DNA of 64,000 nucleotides from the NCBI GenBank assembly GCA_903907865.1, contig CAIVPR010000078.1:124001-188000 (forward strand). Direction: 5' to 3'. How positions within the stretch are numbered: the first letter of the stretch is position 1; each line of letters begins with the position of its first letter. The notes under the pieces were generated by a model. It was not told where the DNA came from, searched no databases, and worked only from the letters and a program-made list of their open reading frames with translations. The stretch is from an uncultured Acidobacteriia bacterium (lineage in GTDB: Bacteria > Acidobacteriota > Terriglobia > Bryobacterales > Bryobacteraceae). This document shows, piece after piece, positions 25,391 through 34,037 of this stretch. The position numbers and the translations under genes were made by a program.

Positions 25391-27238
25391 CTACTGCGCC
25401 TTCATCGGATTCGCCGCCACCGTCCAGCCCGGCTTGGTCGCGCCATTGGCACCCGCGTTCTGCTGCTTCAACCATTCCAGCAGCGGCGCGAAGTATTCCA
25501 CGATTGCCGATGCGTCCAGCTTGTCCTCGCCCGTCAGTTGCTTCAACGCTTCCGGCCACGGCTTGGACTTGCCCAGGCTCAGCATCGCCGCGAACTTGGT
25601 GCCCGCTTCTTTCGAGCCGTACACTGAGCATCGGTTGAGCGGTCCCTTGTACCCCGCCTCCCGGCACATGGCGCGGTAGAACTGGAACTGGTAGATCGCC
25701 GCCAGGAAATAGCGCGCATATGGCGTGTTTGCCGGGATGTGGTACTTGGCACCGGCGTCGAAATCGCTCTCCGACCGGTCCACCGGTGGCGCGATGCCTT
25801 GGTACTTCTCGCGCAACGCCCACCAAGCGGCGTTGTAACCCTCGGGCTTGGTCTCGCCCGAAAACACCTGCCACCGCCACTTGTCCACCAAAAGGCCGAA
25901 CGGGAGGAAGGAGATCTTCTCCAGCGCCTTGCGGAGCAGGATCGGAATGTCGGCGGCGGGCGGCGGCACGGTCTGGATCAGCCCGATGGTCTTCAGGTAC
26001 TCCGGCGTAATCGAGAGCGCAATCGCGTCCCCGATGGCCTCGTGGAACCCGTCGTTGGCCGAATCCCGGAGCAGCGGCGACTGCTTGCGGTAGGAAAGGT
26101 CGTAGTAGAGATGCCCCAACTCGTGGTGGACGGTCGCGAAGTCGTCCGTCGTGCCGTGGATGCACATTTTCAGCCGGACGTCCTCGTTGGAGTCGACATC
26201 CCACGCGCTGGCGTGGCAGACAGCGTCATGGTCGGTCGGCTTCACCAACATTGACCGCTTCCAGAAGGTTGGCGGCAGTGGCTCGAAGCCCAAGGACTTG
26301 AAGAAGCTCTCGCCGTAGGTGGTGATCTCCTTCGGCGTAGTCTTGCGCTCGGTGAAGATCTGGCCGAGATCGTAGGTGGGCGGGGCGGAGGCCGGGGCGA
26401 CGAGGTCGAAGATGTTGTCCCATTGCTGCGACCACATGTTGCCCAACAGGTGCGCGGGGATCAGGCCGTCGGGACGCTGCGCCGTCGCGCCGTATTTGGC
26501 GACCAGCCGGGTGCGGACATAGGCGTGCAGCTCCTTGTATAGAGGTTCCACTTGGGACCACAGCCGCTCCATCTCGGCGGAAAACTGGTCGGCGGGCATG
26601 TCGTAGTAGGAGCGCCAGAGCACGCCCGTATCCTTGAAGCCCAGTTCGCGTGCACCCTGGTTCGACAGCTCCGCGAACCGGGCGTATTTGTCGTGCATGG
26701 GCGGGGCGATCTTGTGCCAACCGGCCCAGTAGCGGGCCAGTTCCTTGGGGTCGCGCGACTTCGCCATGCGTTCTTCGAGGTCGTCGATGCCGAGGCAATG
26801 CGACGTGTCCTCGTCGGGGCAGTATTTGCCTTTGCCGTAGGCGCTGCCGAGGCCGACCGAGGTTTGCGTCAGCTCCTCCCGAAGCTTGGGGTCCGACGGT
26901 GCCGGCATGTTGAGCGAGAGCTTCAGCAGGAGGAACTTGCGGCGGAGGTCGGCGGGCAGGGGCAGTTTCTCGTATTGGCGCGATTCCTTGACCAGTTCGG
27001 TGGTGCGGGCGATCAGGCGGTCGGTGAACAGGGCCGAAATGGCCTCGGTGTCGTCCGTGATGAAGGTCTCGTTGACCCAGTCGGCCCGCTGCTGCTCGAT
27101 GCCGAGCTTCAGCAGTTCGGCTTCGGCCTTGTCCATGAAGGTCTTGGCTCCGGCCACGGTGGCAGGCGGTGCCGCATGGAGGACGGAAATCGAGAGGGCC
27201 AGGACGGCGACGGCTGCGAATCGGTTCAAGAAGGTCAT
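25391..27238 (-). CDS. Secreted M2-family (ACE-like) dipeptidyl carboxypeptidase
   Basis: A 615-residue zinc peptidase with a signal peptide (RFAAVAVLALSISVLHAA). The zinc motif is HELGH at about 372-376 (TVHHELGHLYYDL) and the third ligand is the Glu in NDGFHEAIGDAIAL; HGTTDDFATVHH and ANTPYARYFLA complete the angiotensin-converting-enzyme pattern. It should release dipeptides from C-termini of peptides in the periplasm or outside. Length matches single-domain bacterial ACE homologues. It ends seven bases from the convergent P1 peptidase gene. Confidence 0.92.
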   Translation of the reverse strand: MTFLNRFAAVAVLALSISVLHAAPPATVAGAKTFMDKAEAELLKLGIEQQRADWVNETFITDDTEAISALFTDRLIARTTELVKESRQYEKLPLPADLRRKFLLLKLSLNMPAPSDPKLREELTQTSVGLGSAYGKGKYCPDEDTSHCLGIDDLEERMAKSRDPKELARYWAGWHKIAPPMHDKYARFAELSNQGARELGFKDTGVLWRSYYDMPADQFSAEMERLWSQVEPLYKELHAYVRTRLVAKYGATAQRPDGLIPAHLLGNMWSQQWDNIFDLVAPASAPPTYDLGQIFTERKTTPKEITTYGESFFKSLGFEPLPPTFWKRSMLVKPTDHDAVCHASAWDVDSNEDVRLKMCIHGTTDDFATVHHELGHLYYDLSYRKQSPLLRDSANDGFHEAIGDAIALSITPEYLKTIGLIQTVPPPAADIPILLRKALEKISFLPFGLLVDKWRWQVFSGETKPEGYNAAWWALREKYQGIAPPVDRSESDFDAGAKYHIPANTPYARYFLAAIYQFQFYRAMCREAGYKGPLNRCSVYGSKEAGTKFAAMLSLGKSKPWPEALKQLTGEDKLDASAIVEYFAPLLEWLKQQNAGANGATKPGWTVAANPMKAQ

Positions 27239-27247
27239 CCGTTTCTG

Positions 27248-27253
27248 AGTTTA
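27248..27253 (-). promoter_or_regulatory. Putative -10 box of the M2 peptidase gene
   Basis: TAAACT on the minus strand ends nine bases before the ATG at 27238 with no Shine-Dalgarno sequence between. Confidence 0.35.
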
Positions 27254-27347
27254 GCGGATTTCAGTACCCGAGCCGCGAGGGCATGGATCGCAGAGGCAAG
27301 AACAGTTGTAGCAACGGGTGGCCGCCCCCCCAGCGGCTATCGCAAGA

Positions 27348-27353
27348 TAAAAT
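27348..27353 (+). promoter_or_regulatory. Putative -10 box of the nucleotidyltransferase pair
   Basis: TAAAAT ends six bases before the GTG at 27360, the same spacing as for deoB and the cytochrome gene. It supports GTG 27360 as a leaderless start. Confidence 0.4.
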
Positions 27354-27359
27354 GGAGCC

Positions 27360-27563
27360 GTGGAACACTTTGAGCAGACGAAGGTCAACCGTGGTGCCTA
27401 TGAGGTTGGAAGTCTGCACGAAACCACCAACGAGCGCGACTTCTGGCGCGCGAAATCGCCCGCCGAACGAATGGTAGCCTTGGAGTTGACTCGGCAAATT
27501 GTCTATGGCTACGACCCGACTACCGCCAGACTTTCTAGATTTTTTGAGGTTGTTGAACGCTAG
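27360..27563 (+). CDS. Small partner protein of an AbiEii-like nucleotidyltransferase
   Basis: A 67-residue protein starting with GTG. The C-terminal half SPAERMVALELTRQIVYGYD followed by ARLSRFFEVVER is a recurring signature of small proteins encoded just upstream of AbiEii/DUF6036-type nucleotidyltransferases in many bacteria. Its 3' end overlaps the downstream gene by about 59-65 bases in another frame, so both products depend on overlapping translation. It may act as antitoxin or cofactor; the role is unproven. Confidence 0.6.
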   Translation: MEHFEQTKVNRGAYEVGSLHETTNERDFWRAKSPAERMVALELTRQIVYGYDPTTARLSRFFEVVER

Positions 27564-27948
27564 CGGTGCTCAGTATCTCGTAATCGGCGGCTACGCGGTC
27601 AACTACTACGGGTACTCGCGTGCCACAGCCGACATGGACATTTGGATCGCGATCAACCCGGAAAACGCCAGTAGGGTTGCGGCGACCGTCCGCGAGTTTG
27701 GCTTCTCCACCGCCGAGACGCAGTCGTTCCTGGAGCGCGGCCGCGTGATCCGGATGGGCGAGCCGCCGATCCGGATTGAAGTCCTGACATCGATCTCCGG
27801 TGTTGAGTTTGCCTCATGTTTTGAACGGCGAGTCGAGTCGGAATTGGACGGCGTCGCGGTGAATCTCATACATCTGGATGATCTGAAGTGCAACAAGGCG
27901 GCCAGCGGTCGTTTGAAGGATCTGCTCGATCTGGAGCAACTCGGCTGA
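27505..27948 (+). CDS. Nucleotidyltransferase (AbiEii/DUF6036-like)
   Basis: A 147-residue nucleotidyltransferase-fold protein. The core is YLVIGGYAVNYYGYSRATAD with D-x-D as ADMDIWI, in place of the GG/GS plus D-x-D of the family, and VNLIHLDDLKCNKAASGRLK at the C-terminus. Related proteins are the toxin of type IV (AbiE) or MNT-type toxin-antitoxin modules, or stand-alone enzymes that modify tRNA or proteins. The ATG at 27505 is preferred; TTG 27499 is two codons earlier. It overlaps the small upstream gene and precedes gatB by 31 bases. Confidence 0.78.
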   Translation: MATTRLPPDFLDFLRLLNASGAQYLVIGGYAVNYYGYSRATADMDIWIAINPENASRVAATVREFGFSTAETQSFLERGRVIRMGEPPIRIEVLTSISGVEFASCFERRVESELDGVAVNLIHLDDLKCNKAASGRLKDLLDLEQLG

Positions 27949-27979
27949 TATCACGTTCACCCTTATATCCTGAAAGATT

Positions 27980-29443
27980 ATGGAGACCGCCCCTCCCGAA
28001 CTGATCGCGAAGTACGAAGCCGTGATCGGGCTCGAAGTCCACGTCCAACTCGCTACCCGCACCAAGATCTTCTGCGGTTGCCCAACCAGCTTCGGGGCCG
28101 CCCCGAACAGCAACGTCTGCCCCGTGTGCCTCGGCATGCCCGGAGCGCTGCCCGTTCTCAGCCGCGAGGCCGTCGACCTCGCGATCAAGGGCTCTCTAGC
28201 CCTGAACTGCAAGGTTGCGCGCCAATCGCGCTTCGCCCGCAAGAACTACTTCTACCCCGACCTCCCCAAGGGCTACCAGATTTCCCAGTTTGACGAACCT
28301 CTCGCCGAACACGGCTGGGTCGACATCGTCGTCGAAGGCAAGCACAAGCGCGTCGGCGTCACCCGCGTCCACATGGAAGACGACGCCGGCAAGAGCCAGC
28401 ACGAGGGCTTCCGAGACTCCGCCAGCTACACCTACGTCGATCTCAACCGCTCCGGTACGCCGCTGATTGAAATCGTCAGCGAGCCCGACATGCGCTCCTC
28501 CGACGAGGCCTTCGCCTACGTCACCGAGCTCAAGCAGGCCATCCAATTCATGGACGTCTCGACCTGCGACATGGAGAAGGGCCACCTCCGCTGCGACGCC
28601 AATGTGTCCGTCCGTCCGTGGGGCCAGTCAGATTTCGGCACCAAGGTCGAGGTCAAGAACGTCAACTCCTTCCGATTCTTGAAGTTGGCCATCGAGTACG
28701 AGATAGCCCGCCAGGTGGCGGTGGTCGAAGGTGGCGGCAAGATCTTCCAGGAAACGCGGCTCTACAATCCCGACACAGGTGTCACGGTCGGCATGCGTAG
28801 CAAGGAACAGGCGCACGACTACCGCTATTTCCCGGAGCCCGACCTTGTCCCGCTACGGGTGAGCGAAAAGTGGGAGGCTGAGGCGTGTGCGTCGATGCCC
28901 GAACTGCCGTCGCTGCGTCGGGCGCGCTTCGTGGAATCCTACGGGTTGCGCGAGTACGACGCCGACGTGCTCACCGCCTCGCGCGCCTCGGCCGACTACT
29001 TCGAGGAGGTCGTGCGCATCTCCGGCGAGCCCAAGCTGGCTGCCAACTGGGTGATGGGCGACCTAGCGGGCATGCTGAAGCCGCTGGGCAAGGAAATCGG
29101 CGAGTCGCCGGTAGCCGCGAGGCACTTGGGCGAACTGGTGGCGATGGTGGCCAGGAAAGAGCTCACCGGCCCGATGGCGAAGGACGTACTGGCCAAAATG
29201 TTCGAGACCGGCGAAAGCCCGTCGGCCATCGCGGAGCGGGAAGGGCTCAAGACCATCAACGACACCGGCGCGATTGAAAAAATAATCGACGAGGTGCTGG
29301 CCGCGAATCCGAAACAGGTGGAAGGCTACAAAGCGGGCAAGGTGACGCTGATCGGATTTTTCGCCGGACAGGTGATGAAGGCGACGCGAGGGCAGGCCAG
29401 TCCGCAAGTGGTCCAAGAATTGCTGAAGGCTAGACTTTCGTAG
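27980..29443 (+). CDS. gatB: Aspartyl/glutamyl-tRNA amidotransferase subunit B
   Basis: A 487-residue GatB of standard length. Diagnostic blocks are YEAVIGLEVHVQL, CGCPTSFGAAPNSNVCPVCL with the zinc cysteines, LNRSGTPLIEIVSEPDM, MRSKEQAHDYRYFPEPDL and the C-terminal YqeY-like tail domain (VEGYKAGKVTLIGFFAGQVM). With GatA and GatC it converts Glu-tRNA(Gln), and often Asp-tRNA(Asn), to the amidated form. GatA and GatC are not in the window. TATATC ends 10 bases before the ATG. Confidence 0.97.
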   Translation: METAPPELIAKYEAVIGLEVHVQLATRTKIFCGCPTSFGAAPNSNVCPVCLGMPGALPVLSREAVDLAIKGSLALNCKVARQSRFARKNYFYPDLPKGYQISQFDEPLAEHGWVDIVVEGKHKRVGVTRVHMEDDAGKSQHEGFRDSASYTYVDLNRSGTPLIEIVSEPDMRSSDEAFAYVTELKQAIQFMDVSTCDMEKGHLRCDANVSVRPWGQSDFGTKVEVKNVNSFRFLKLAIEYEIARQVAVVEGGGKIFQETRLYNPDTGVTVGMRSKEQAHDYRYFPEPDLVPLRVSEKWEAEACASMPELPSLRRARFVESYGLREYDADVLTASRASADYFEEVVRISGEPKLAANWVMGDLAGMLKPLGKEIGESPVAARHLGELVAMVARKELTGPMAKDVLAKMFETGESPSAIAEREGLKTINDTGAIEKIIDEVLAANPKQVEGYKAGKVTLIGFFAGQVMKATRGQASPQVVQELLKARLS

Positions 29444-29459
29444 GGGAGACAACGACGAC

Positions 29460-29909
29460 ATGCTCAAAGTAGGCGACAAGGCACCGGAGTTCAAGGTTCT
29501 GACCGATACCGGCGAGGAATTCGACCTCGCGGCGCACCAGAGCGAGCGCATCGTTCTGTATTTCTACCCGCGGGCCGACACGCCGGGTTGCACGGTGGAG
29601 TCGTGCAGTTTCCGCGACGCCGTTTCGAAGTTCGTGGAGAAAGGCGTGACCGTGCTCGGAGTCTCGCCGGACACCACCAAGGCGCAGGCCAAGTTCAAGG
29701 CCAAGTTCGACTTGGGCTTCACGCTGCTGGCCGACGACTCCAAGGACATCGCCATCCAGTACGACGTGTTGAAGGAAAAGAACATGTACGGCAAGAAGGT
29801 GATGGGCATTGCGCGGACGACGTTTGTGATCGACAACGGGGTGATCGTGAAGATTTTCGAGAAGGTCAAGCCGGAAGGCCACGCGGAAGAAGTTTTGGCG
29901 GCGCTGTAG
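29460..29909 (+). CDS. bcp: Thioredoxin-dependent peroxiredoxin (Bcp/PrxQ)
   Basis: A 149-residue peroxiredoxin Q. The peroxidatic Cys is C44 in PRADTPGCTVESC and the resolving Cys C49 is five residues later, as in PrxQ; VLGVSPDT and FTLLADD are further family blocks. It reduces hydrogen peroxide and organic peroxides in the cytoplasm. It starts 16 bases after gatB with a GGGGAG ribosome-binding site and is probably read from the same transcript. Confidence 0.94.
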   Translation: MLKVGDKAPEFKVLTDTGEEFDLAAHQSERIVLYFYPRADTPGCTVESCSFRDAVSKFVEKGVTVLGVSPDTTKAQAKFKAKFDLGFTLLADDSKDIAIQYDVLKEKNMYGKKVMGIARTTFVIDNGVIVKIFEKVKPEGHAEEVLAAL

Positions 29910-29945
29910 CTGCACGGGGGCTCGGGGGCCGCAGGGCAACTTCGA

Positions 29946-29951
29946 TATGAT
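29946..29951 (+). promoter_or_regulatory. Putative -10 box of the large esterase gene
   Basis: TATGAT ends nine bases before the ATG at 29961. It favours this ATG over the in-frame GTG at 29952, which would lie upstream of the predicted transcription start. Confidence 0.4.
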
Positions 29952-29960
29952 GTGAGTTCC

Positions 29961-31922
29961 ATGAAGCTCCTCGCCGCCCTCCTGCTCTTGACTGTCGGCC
30001 TCTTCGGCCAAGCCAACAACAAGCCCCTCCCGCAGCCCGGCATCCCCGTCCCGGAGGCCGACCAGAAGGCTCTGAAAGCCGGGCTGGACCGACTCGGCGC
30101 GCGCATTGACTCCCTCAAGGGCAACCCCAATCTGCCCGACATCCTCGTCTTCCACAAGGCTGTCCGGTACGCGCTTGAGGGCAACGAGTTCTTCCGCCAG
30201 GAGCAGATCTTCCGTGCCAAGGAACTGCTGCGGATCGGCATGGAGCGCGCCGACTCGCTCGCCAAGGGCGATGCCCCATGGACCCGCACGCCCGGTATCA
30301 CCGTCCGGGCCTACGTTTCGAAGATCGACGGCTCCGTCCAGCCCTACGGCCTCGTGCTGCCCCCAACCTTCAGCCCCGACAAGCCCCACCACTGGCGCGT
30401 CGACACGTGGTTCCACGGGCGCAGCGAGACGCTGAACGAGGTCGATTTCATCTTCGACAGCCTCCGCACCCCCGCCGAGTTTTCAACCACCGACACTATC
30501 GTGATCCGGCTCTACGGGCGCTACTGCAACGCCAGCAAGTTCGCTGGCGAGGTCGACCTGTTCGAGGCGCTTGACGACGTGAAGAAGCACTACAGCGTGG
30601 ACCAGAACCGCATCTTGGTCCGAGGCTTCAGCATGGGCGGGGCGTCGGTGTGGCACATTGCCGCCCACAACGCGACCGAATTTGCCGCCGCAGCCCCCGG
30701 TGCCGGATTCGCTGAAACCCTCGAATACCAGAAGGCCGCGAAATACGAGCCCACCTGGTGGGAGTCGAAGCTCTACCACCTGACCAATGCCACGGACTAC
30801 GCCGTGAACTTTGCGCACCTCCCGATCGTGTCCTATGCGGGCGACCAGGATCCGCAGCGCCAATCCGGCGACATCATGGCGCGCTACATGGAGGCCGAGG
30901 GCCTGACCCTGTCCCGCGTTTGGGGCAAGAACATGGGGCACGGCTACACGCCCGCCTCCAAGGTCGAAATCGCGGAGAAGATCGAGGCCATCGCCGCCAA
31001 AGGCCGCGATCAGTGGCCCCGTCGCGTCCGTTTCACCACTTGGACCCTGCAGTACAACCGGATGCGCTGGGTGGTCGCCGAGGGTCTGGAGAAGCACTGG
31101 GAGAGGGCCCGGATCGAGGCGTCGGTCGAGGGCGACCACGCCGTGACCGCGAAGACCGAGAACGTGTCGGCGCTGGCCTTCGAAATGGGTGTGGGGGCGT
31201 TCCTGCTGAACCCGGCTTCCAAGGTTACTGTGAACCTCGACGGCCAGTCCGTAACTGTGCCGGGACCCTTGACCGACGGATCTTGGACCGCACGGTTCCG
31301 CAAGTCCGGCGGCAAGTGGGCGCTCGCGGGCGATGCCACGACTGGTTTGGCCAAGGTGCACGGTATCCAAGGGCCCATCGACCACGCCTTCATGGACAGC
31401 TTCGTAATGGTCCGGCCGACGGGTACGTCGGCGAATGAGGCCGTCGGGAAGTGGGTCAACTCGGAGTTGGATCGCGCCATCCGTCAATGGCGCGGCTTGT
31501 TCCGCGGTGATACCCCGGTGAAGGACGATTCCGCCATCACCGACGCCGACATCGCAGCCAGCAACTTGGTCCTGTGGGGCGATCCGCAGAGCAACAAGGT
31601 ACTGGCGCGGCTCGCGGACAAGCTGCCCGTGAAGTGGACAAAGGACTCGGTGGTGGTTGGTGCCCACACCTACCCGGCTGGCACCAGCGTGCCTGTGATG
31701 ATCTACCCCAACCCGCTGAATCCCAAGAAGTACGTGGTCCTGAACAGCGGCTTCACCTTCCGGGACTCTGCTAACGGCAGCAATTCTTGGCAGGTGGCCG
31801 AGCTGCCGGACTACGCGGTGATCGACGTCACCCAGCCGCCCGACCGCCGCTGGCCGGGCAAGGTGGCCTTGGCCGGGTTCTTCGGCGAGAAGTGGGAAGT
31901 GCTGGCGCACGACGGCAAGTAA
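29961..31922 (+). CDS. Secreted prolyl-oligopeptidase-like esterase
   Basis: A 653-residue protein with a signal peptide (MKLLAALLLLTVGLFGQ). The alpha/beta hydrolase domain contains the nucleophile elbow RGFSMGGAS and a His in GKNMGHGYTPAS; the N-terminal part has RAYVSKIDGSVQPYGLVLPP and WFHGRSETLNEV. The C-terminal 250 residues form a beta-rich domain (VTVNLDGQSVTVPG). The layout resembles secreted esterase/peptidase proteins of Acidobacteria and Planctomycetes whose substrates are unknown. The ATG at 29961 starts the signal peptide. Convergent with the SGNH hydrolase, eight bases apart. Confidence 0.75.
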   Translation: MKLLAALLLLTVGLFGQANNKPLPQPGIPVPEADQKALKAGLDRLGARIDSLKGNPNLPDILVFHKAVRYALEGNEFFRQEQIFRAKELLRIGMERADSLAKGDAPWTRTPGITVRAYVSKIDGSVQPYGLVLPPTFSPDKPHHWRVDTWFHGRSETLNEVDFIFDSLRTPAEFSTTDTIVIRLYGRYCNASKFAGEVDLFEALDDVKKHYSVDQNRILVRGFSMGGASVWHIAAHNATEFAAAAPGAGFAETLEYQKAAKYEPTWWESKLYHLTNATDYAVNFAHLPIVSYAGDQDPQRQSGDIMARYMEAEGLTLSRVWGKNMGHGYTPASKVEIAEKIEAIAAKGRDQWPRRVRFTTWTLQYNRMRWVVAEGLEKHWERARIEASVEGDHAVTAKTENVSALAFEMGVGAFLLNPASKVTVNLDGQSVTVPGPLTDGSWTARFRKSGGKWALAGDATTGLAKVHGIQGPIDHAFMDSFVMVRPTGTSANEAVGKWVNSELDRAIRQWRGLFRGDTPVKDDSAITDADIAASNLVLWGDPQSNKVLARLADKLPVKWTKDSVVVGAHTYPAGTSVPVMIYPNPLNPKKYVVLNSGFTFRDSANGSNSWQVAELPDYAVIDVTQPPDRRWPGKVALAGFFGEKWEVLAHDGK

Positions 31923-31930
31923 CGCCGGCG

Positions 31931-32626
31931 TCAAAAGAACTTCAGGATTTCCGCCGCCACCAGTTTGTGCCCCGCCGCGTTTGGATGGTTGCCCTGTGCC
32001 ATCAGTTCGCTCAGATGCGCAGCATCTGTCGCGTGCTGAAACGCCGCCAAGCTGTCCGCCAACCCGACTCCGAACTCGGCGGCCAGACGGCGCACTTGGA
32101 CGGCATGCTGCTCCAATGGATCTGCGGGGTCTCCGGAGTGGGCTGCTTGGTCGGGAGTTGGTGTCAATAGGATGACTTTGATGCCACGGGTCTGCGCCTT
32201 GCGGATCATGCCGGACCAGGCGTCGCGCGCCGCGTCCAGTCCGATTCTCCGGTCGTTGAGCGAGTAGTCAATCATTACGATGTCCGGCCTGTGGTCCAAA
32301 ACGTCGGTGTCGAAGCGCCCGGCACCCTGGACGGAATTCTCGCCGCCCTTGGCGGTCACGATCACGTTGACCACCGCGTTGGGATACCGGTGCGCCAGTT
32401 CCATCCGCACCAAGTTGGGATAAGCCTCGAGTGACCGTACTTCCGGTGTCTTGAAATACCCCGCAGGAACGGAATGGCCGTGGATGACCACGTTGACGAC
32501 CCGATTCCCTGGCCACTGTTTCCGCATTTCCGCAGTGACGTTGGACAAGTAGGCCCCGGCGCTTCCAGACTCCTCGGCCGTTGCTGCCAGTGCGAAGAGC
32601 GTCAGAGTCAGTAGGGGTAGCCGCAT
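31931..32626 (-). CDS. Secreted SGNH/GDSL hydrolase
   Basis: A 231-residue SGNH esterase with a signal peptide (MRLPLLTLTLFALAATAE). The nucleophile Ser is in VIHGHSVPAGY (block I, deviating from GDSL to GHS), the Asn in IDYSLNDRR (block III) and the His in GNHPNAAGHKL (block V). It probably deacylates carbohydrates or lipids outside the cytoplasm. It is divergent from the sigma factor operon and its TACGAT box ends six bases before the ATG. Confidence 0.83.
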   Translation of the reverse strand: MRLPLLTLTLFALAATAEESGSAGAYLSNVTAEMRKQWPGNRVVNVVIHGHSVPAGYFKTPEVRSLEAYPNLVRMELAHRYPNAVVNVIVTAKGGENSVQGAGRFDTDVLDHRPDIVMIDYSLNDRRIGLDAARDAWSGMIRKAQTRGIKVILLTPTPDQAAHSGDPADPLEQHAVQVRRLAAEFGVGLADSLAAFQHATDAAHLSELMAQGNHPNAAGHKLVAAEILKFF

Positions 32627-32632
32627 AGGCTG

Positions 32633-32638
32633 ATCGTA
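32633..32638 (-). promoter_or_regulatory. Putative -10 box, leaderless SGNH hydrolase gene
   Basis: TACGAT on the minus strand ends six bases before the ATG at 32626; no Shine-Dalgarno sequence present. Confidence 0.4.
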
Positions 32639-32718
32639 TCACCGCATCTGAAAACGCACTTTCTGGAACCATGCGCCCCACCTACGTGCAATAGTGATCG
32701 AAGACGCTAAACGACATC

Positions 32719-33309
32719 ATGCTGGTTTGGGGACACGGACGGGACAATGAGCTGCTGGAGCGTTTCCGGTCGGGAGACCGGGACGCTTTCACCGCCATCT
32801 ACCGGGCGCATCAACCGGCAGTGTTCCGTTTCGTCCTCCACATGGCTGCCGATTACGATAAGGCCACCGAGATCACCCAGGACGTGTTCGTTTGGCTGAT
32901 CCACAATGTTGCGGCGTATGATCCCGAGCGGGGAGAGTTGGGCTCGTTTCTTATCGGGGTGGCCCGGAAGAAGCTGCAGCGCCAATGGTATGCGGACCGG
33001 CGGTGGGTGTCCTTGGAAGGCCAACCGGAACCAAGCAGCGACCATCGGGTCGGGCCGGAGCAGGACGAATCCGATTCTCAGCGTCTGCGGGCCGCCATCG
33101 CGGCCCTGCCCGAGCGGTATCGCGAAGCGGTGGTGCTTTGCGATCTGGAAGAGAAGAGTTACGAGGGTGCAGCGGCGGCGATCGGGTGCGCAGTGGGCAC
33201 CGTTCGGTCGCGGCTGCACCGGGCGCGAGGCCTTCTGATGCGCAAGCTGCGCGGAACGAAGGTCGAAGAAGTTGTACAAGAAACGGAGAGCGTGGGATGG
33301 CCGGCATAA
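32719..33309 (+). CDS. ECF-type RNA polymerase sigma factor
   Basis: A 196-residue sigma-70 family protein. Region 2 is IYRAHQPAVFRFVLHMAADY ... ITQDVFVWLIHN, region 4 IAALPERYREAVVLCDLEEK followed by GTVRSRLHRARGLLMRKL. It should redirect RNA polymerase under a specific signal. Its last 13 bases overlap the downstream gene that encodes a zinc-finger anti-sigma protein, the usual genetic linkage. Autoregulation from the 92-base divergent region is likely but no binding site was recognised. Confidence 0.92.
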   Translation: MLVWGHGRDNELLERFRSGDRDAFTAIYRAHQPAVFRFVLHMAADYDKATEITQDVFVWLIHNVAAYDPERGELGSFLIGVARKKLQRQWYADRRWVSLEGQPEPSSDHRVGPEQDESDSQRLRAAIAALPERYREAVVLCDLEEKSYEGAAAAIGCAVGTVRSRLHRARGLLMRKLRGTKVEEVVQETESVGWPA

Positions 33310-34037
33310 ATTGCAGGGAGTGTCGGGAAGCATTGACTGAGCTGGCCCGGGGGAACTGGATGCCGGATGCCGCGGTGCGTCCGGTGGAGCGCCATCGGGA
33401 CGGCTGCGAAGAATGCGCCGCTTGGTGGACAGGCCAGGACCGCTTGAGTGCCGCGATCCGCGCCTTGGGAATCGAGAGTGCCGGTGTCGAAGCCCCGGAT
33501 CTTGAGGCCGCCCTGCTGGTGGAATTCGAGCGGGTGCTGGGAAGGCCCAAGGTTGTCGCGATGCCGCGCCGCCGGGCTTGGCCGTGGGCGCTTGCCGCTG
33601 TTGCCGTCGCCGCCACAGTCTTGGTGTGGCTCGGCGTGAAACCGCAGGTCCGCCGGGTCGTTGCACCGAAGGTGGTCGCGTCGGTGGATCCCGTTGTGGA
33701 AACGATTCAGCAACCCGCTCCCGCTCAGGTCGCAGCGGTCCAAAAGCCGGCAGTCCGCCGCAAGGCCGCGTCGCACGTTTCAGAGGAGGCCGAATCCGGC
33801 TCCGACGAGCCATTCCTCGAGATCCCGTTCACAGCCCCCCTCGCTCCCGGCGAGCGGGCCGACATCATCCGGACCGATGTTCCGGTTTCCGCCCTTGTGG
33901 CGGCAGGTTTCAGCATGCGTTTTTCCGACCCGGGCGCGAACGCCTTGGCTGATGTTGTGGTGGGCACCGACGGACGCGCGCGCGCCGTTCGCGTGCTCTC
34001 GATTTCCAATCCCAGTTCCGACAGGAGATTCCAATGA
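33297..34037 (+). CDS. Membrane anti-sigma factor with zf-HC2 domain
   Basis: A 246-residue protein. The N-terminal zinc anti-sigma domain contains CRECREAL and the H-x3-C-x2-C motif HRDGCEECAAW. One membrane helix is AWPWALAAVAVAATVLVWLG. The periplasmic part has PAPAQVAAVQKPAV and ends with a domain of about 70 residues (EPFLEIPFTAPLAPGERADI) found in acidobacterial proteins. It should bind and hold the sigma factor at the membrane. The ATG at 33297 overlaps the sigma gene; the stop overlaps the next gene (ATGA). Confidence 0.85.
   Translation: MAGINCRECREALTELARGNWMPDAAVRPVERHRDGCEECAAWWTGQDRLSAAIRALGIESAGVEAPDLEAALLVEFERVLGRPKVVAMPRRRAWPWALAAVAVAATVLVWLGVKPQVRRVVAPKVVASVDPVVETIQQPAPAQVAAVQKPAVRRKAASHVSEEAESGSDEPFLEIPFTAPLAPGERADIIRTDVPVSALVAAGFSMRFSDPGANALADVVVGTDGRARAVRVLSISNPSSDRRFQ

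Noticed and set aside
30483-31934. 483-codon minus-strand ORF
   Set aside because: Antisense shadow of the secreted esterase with a signal peptide and nucleophile elbow.
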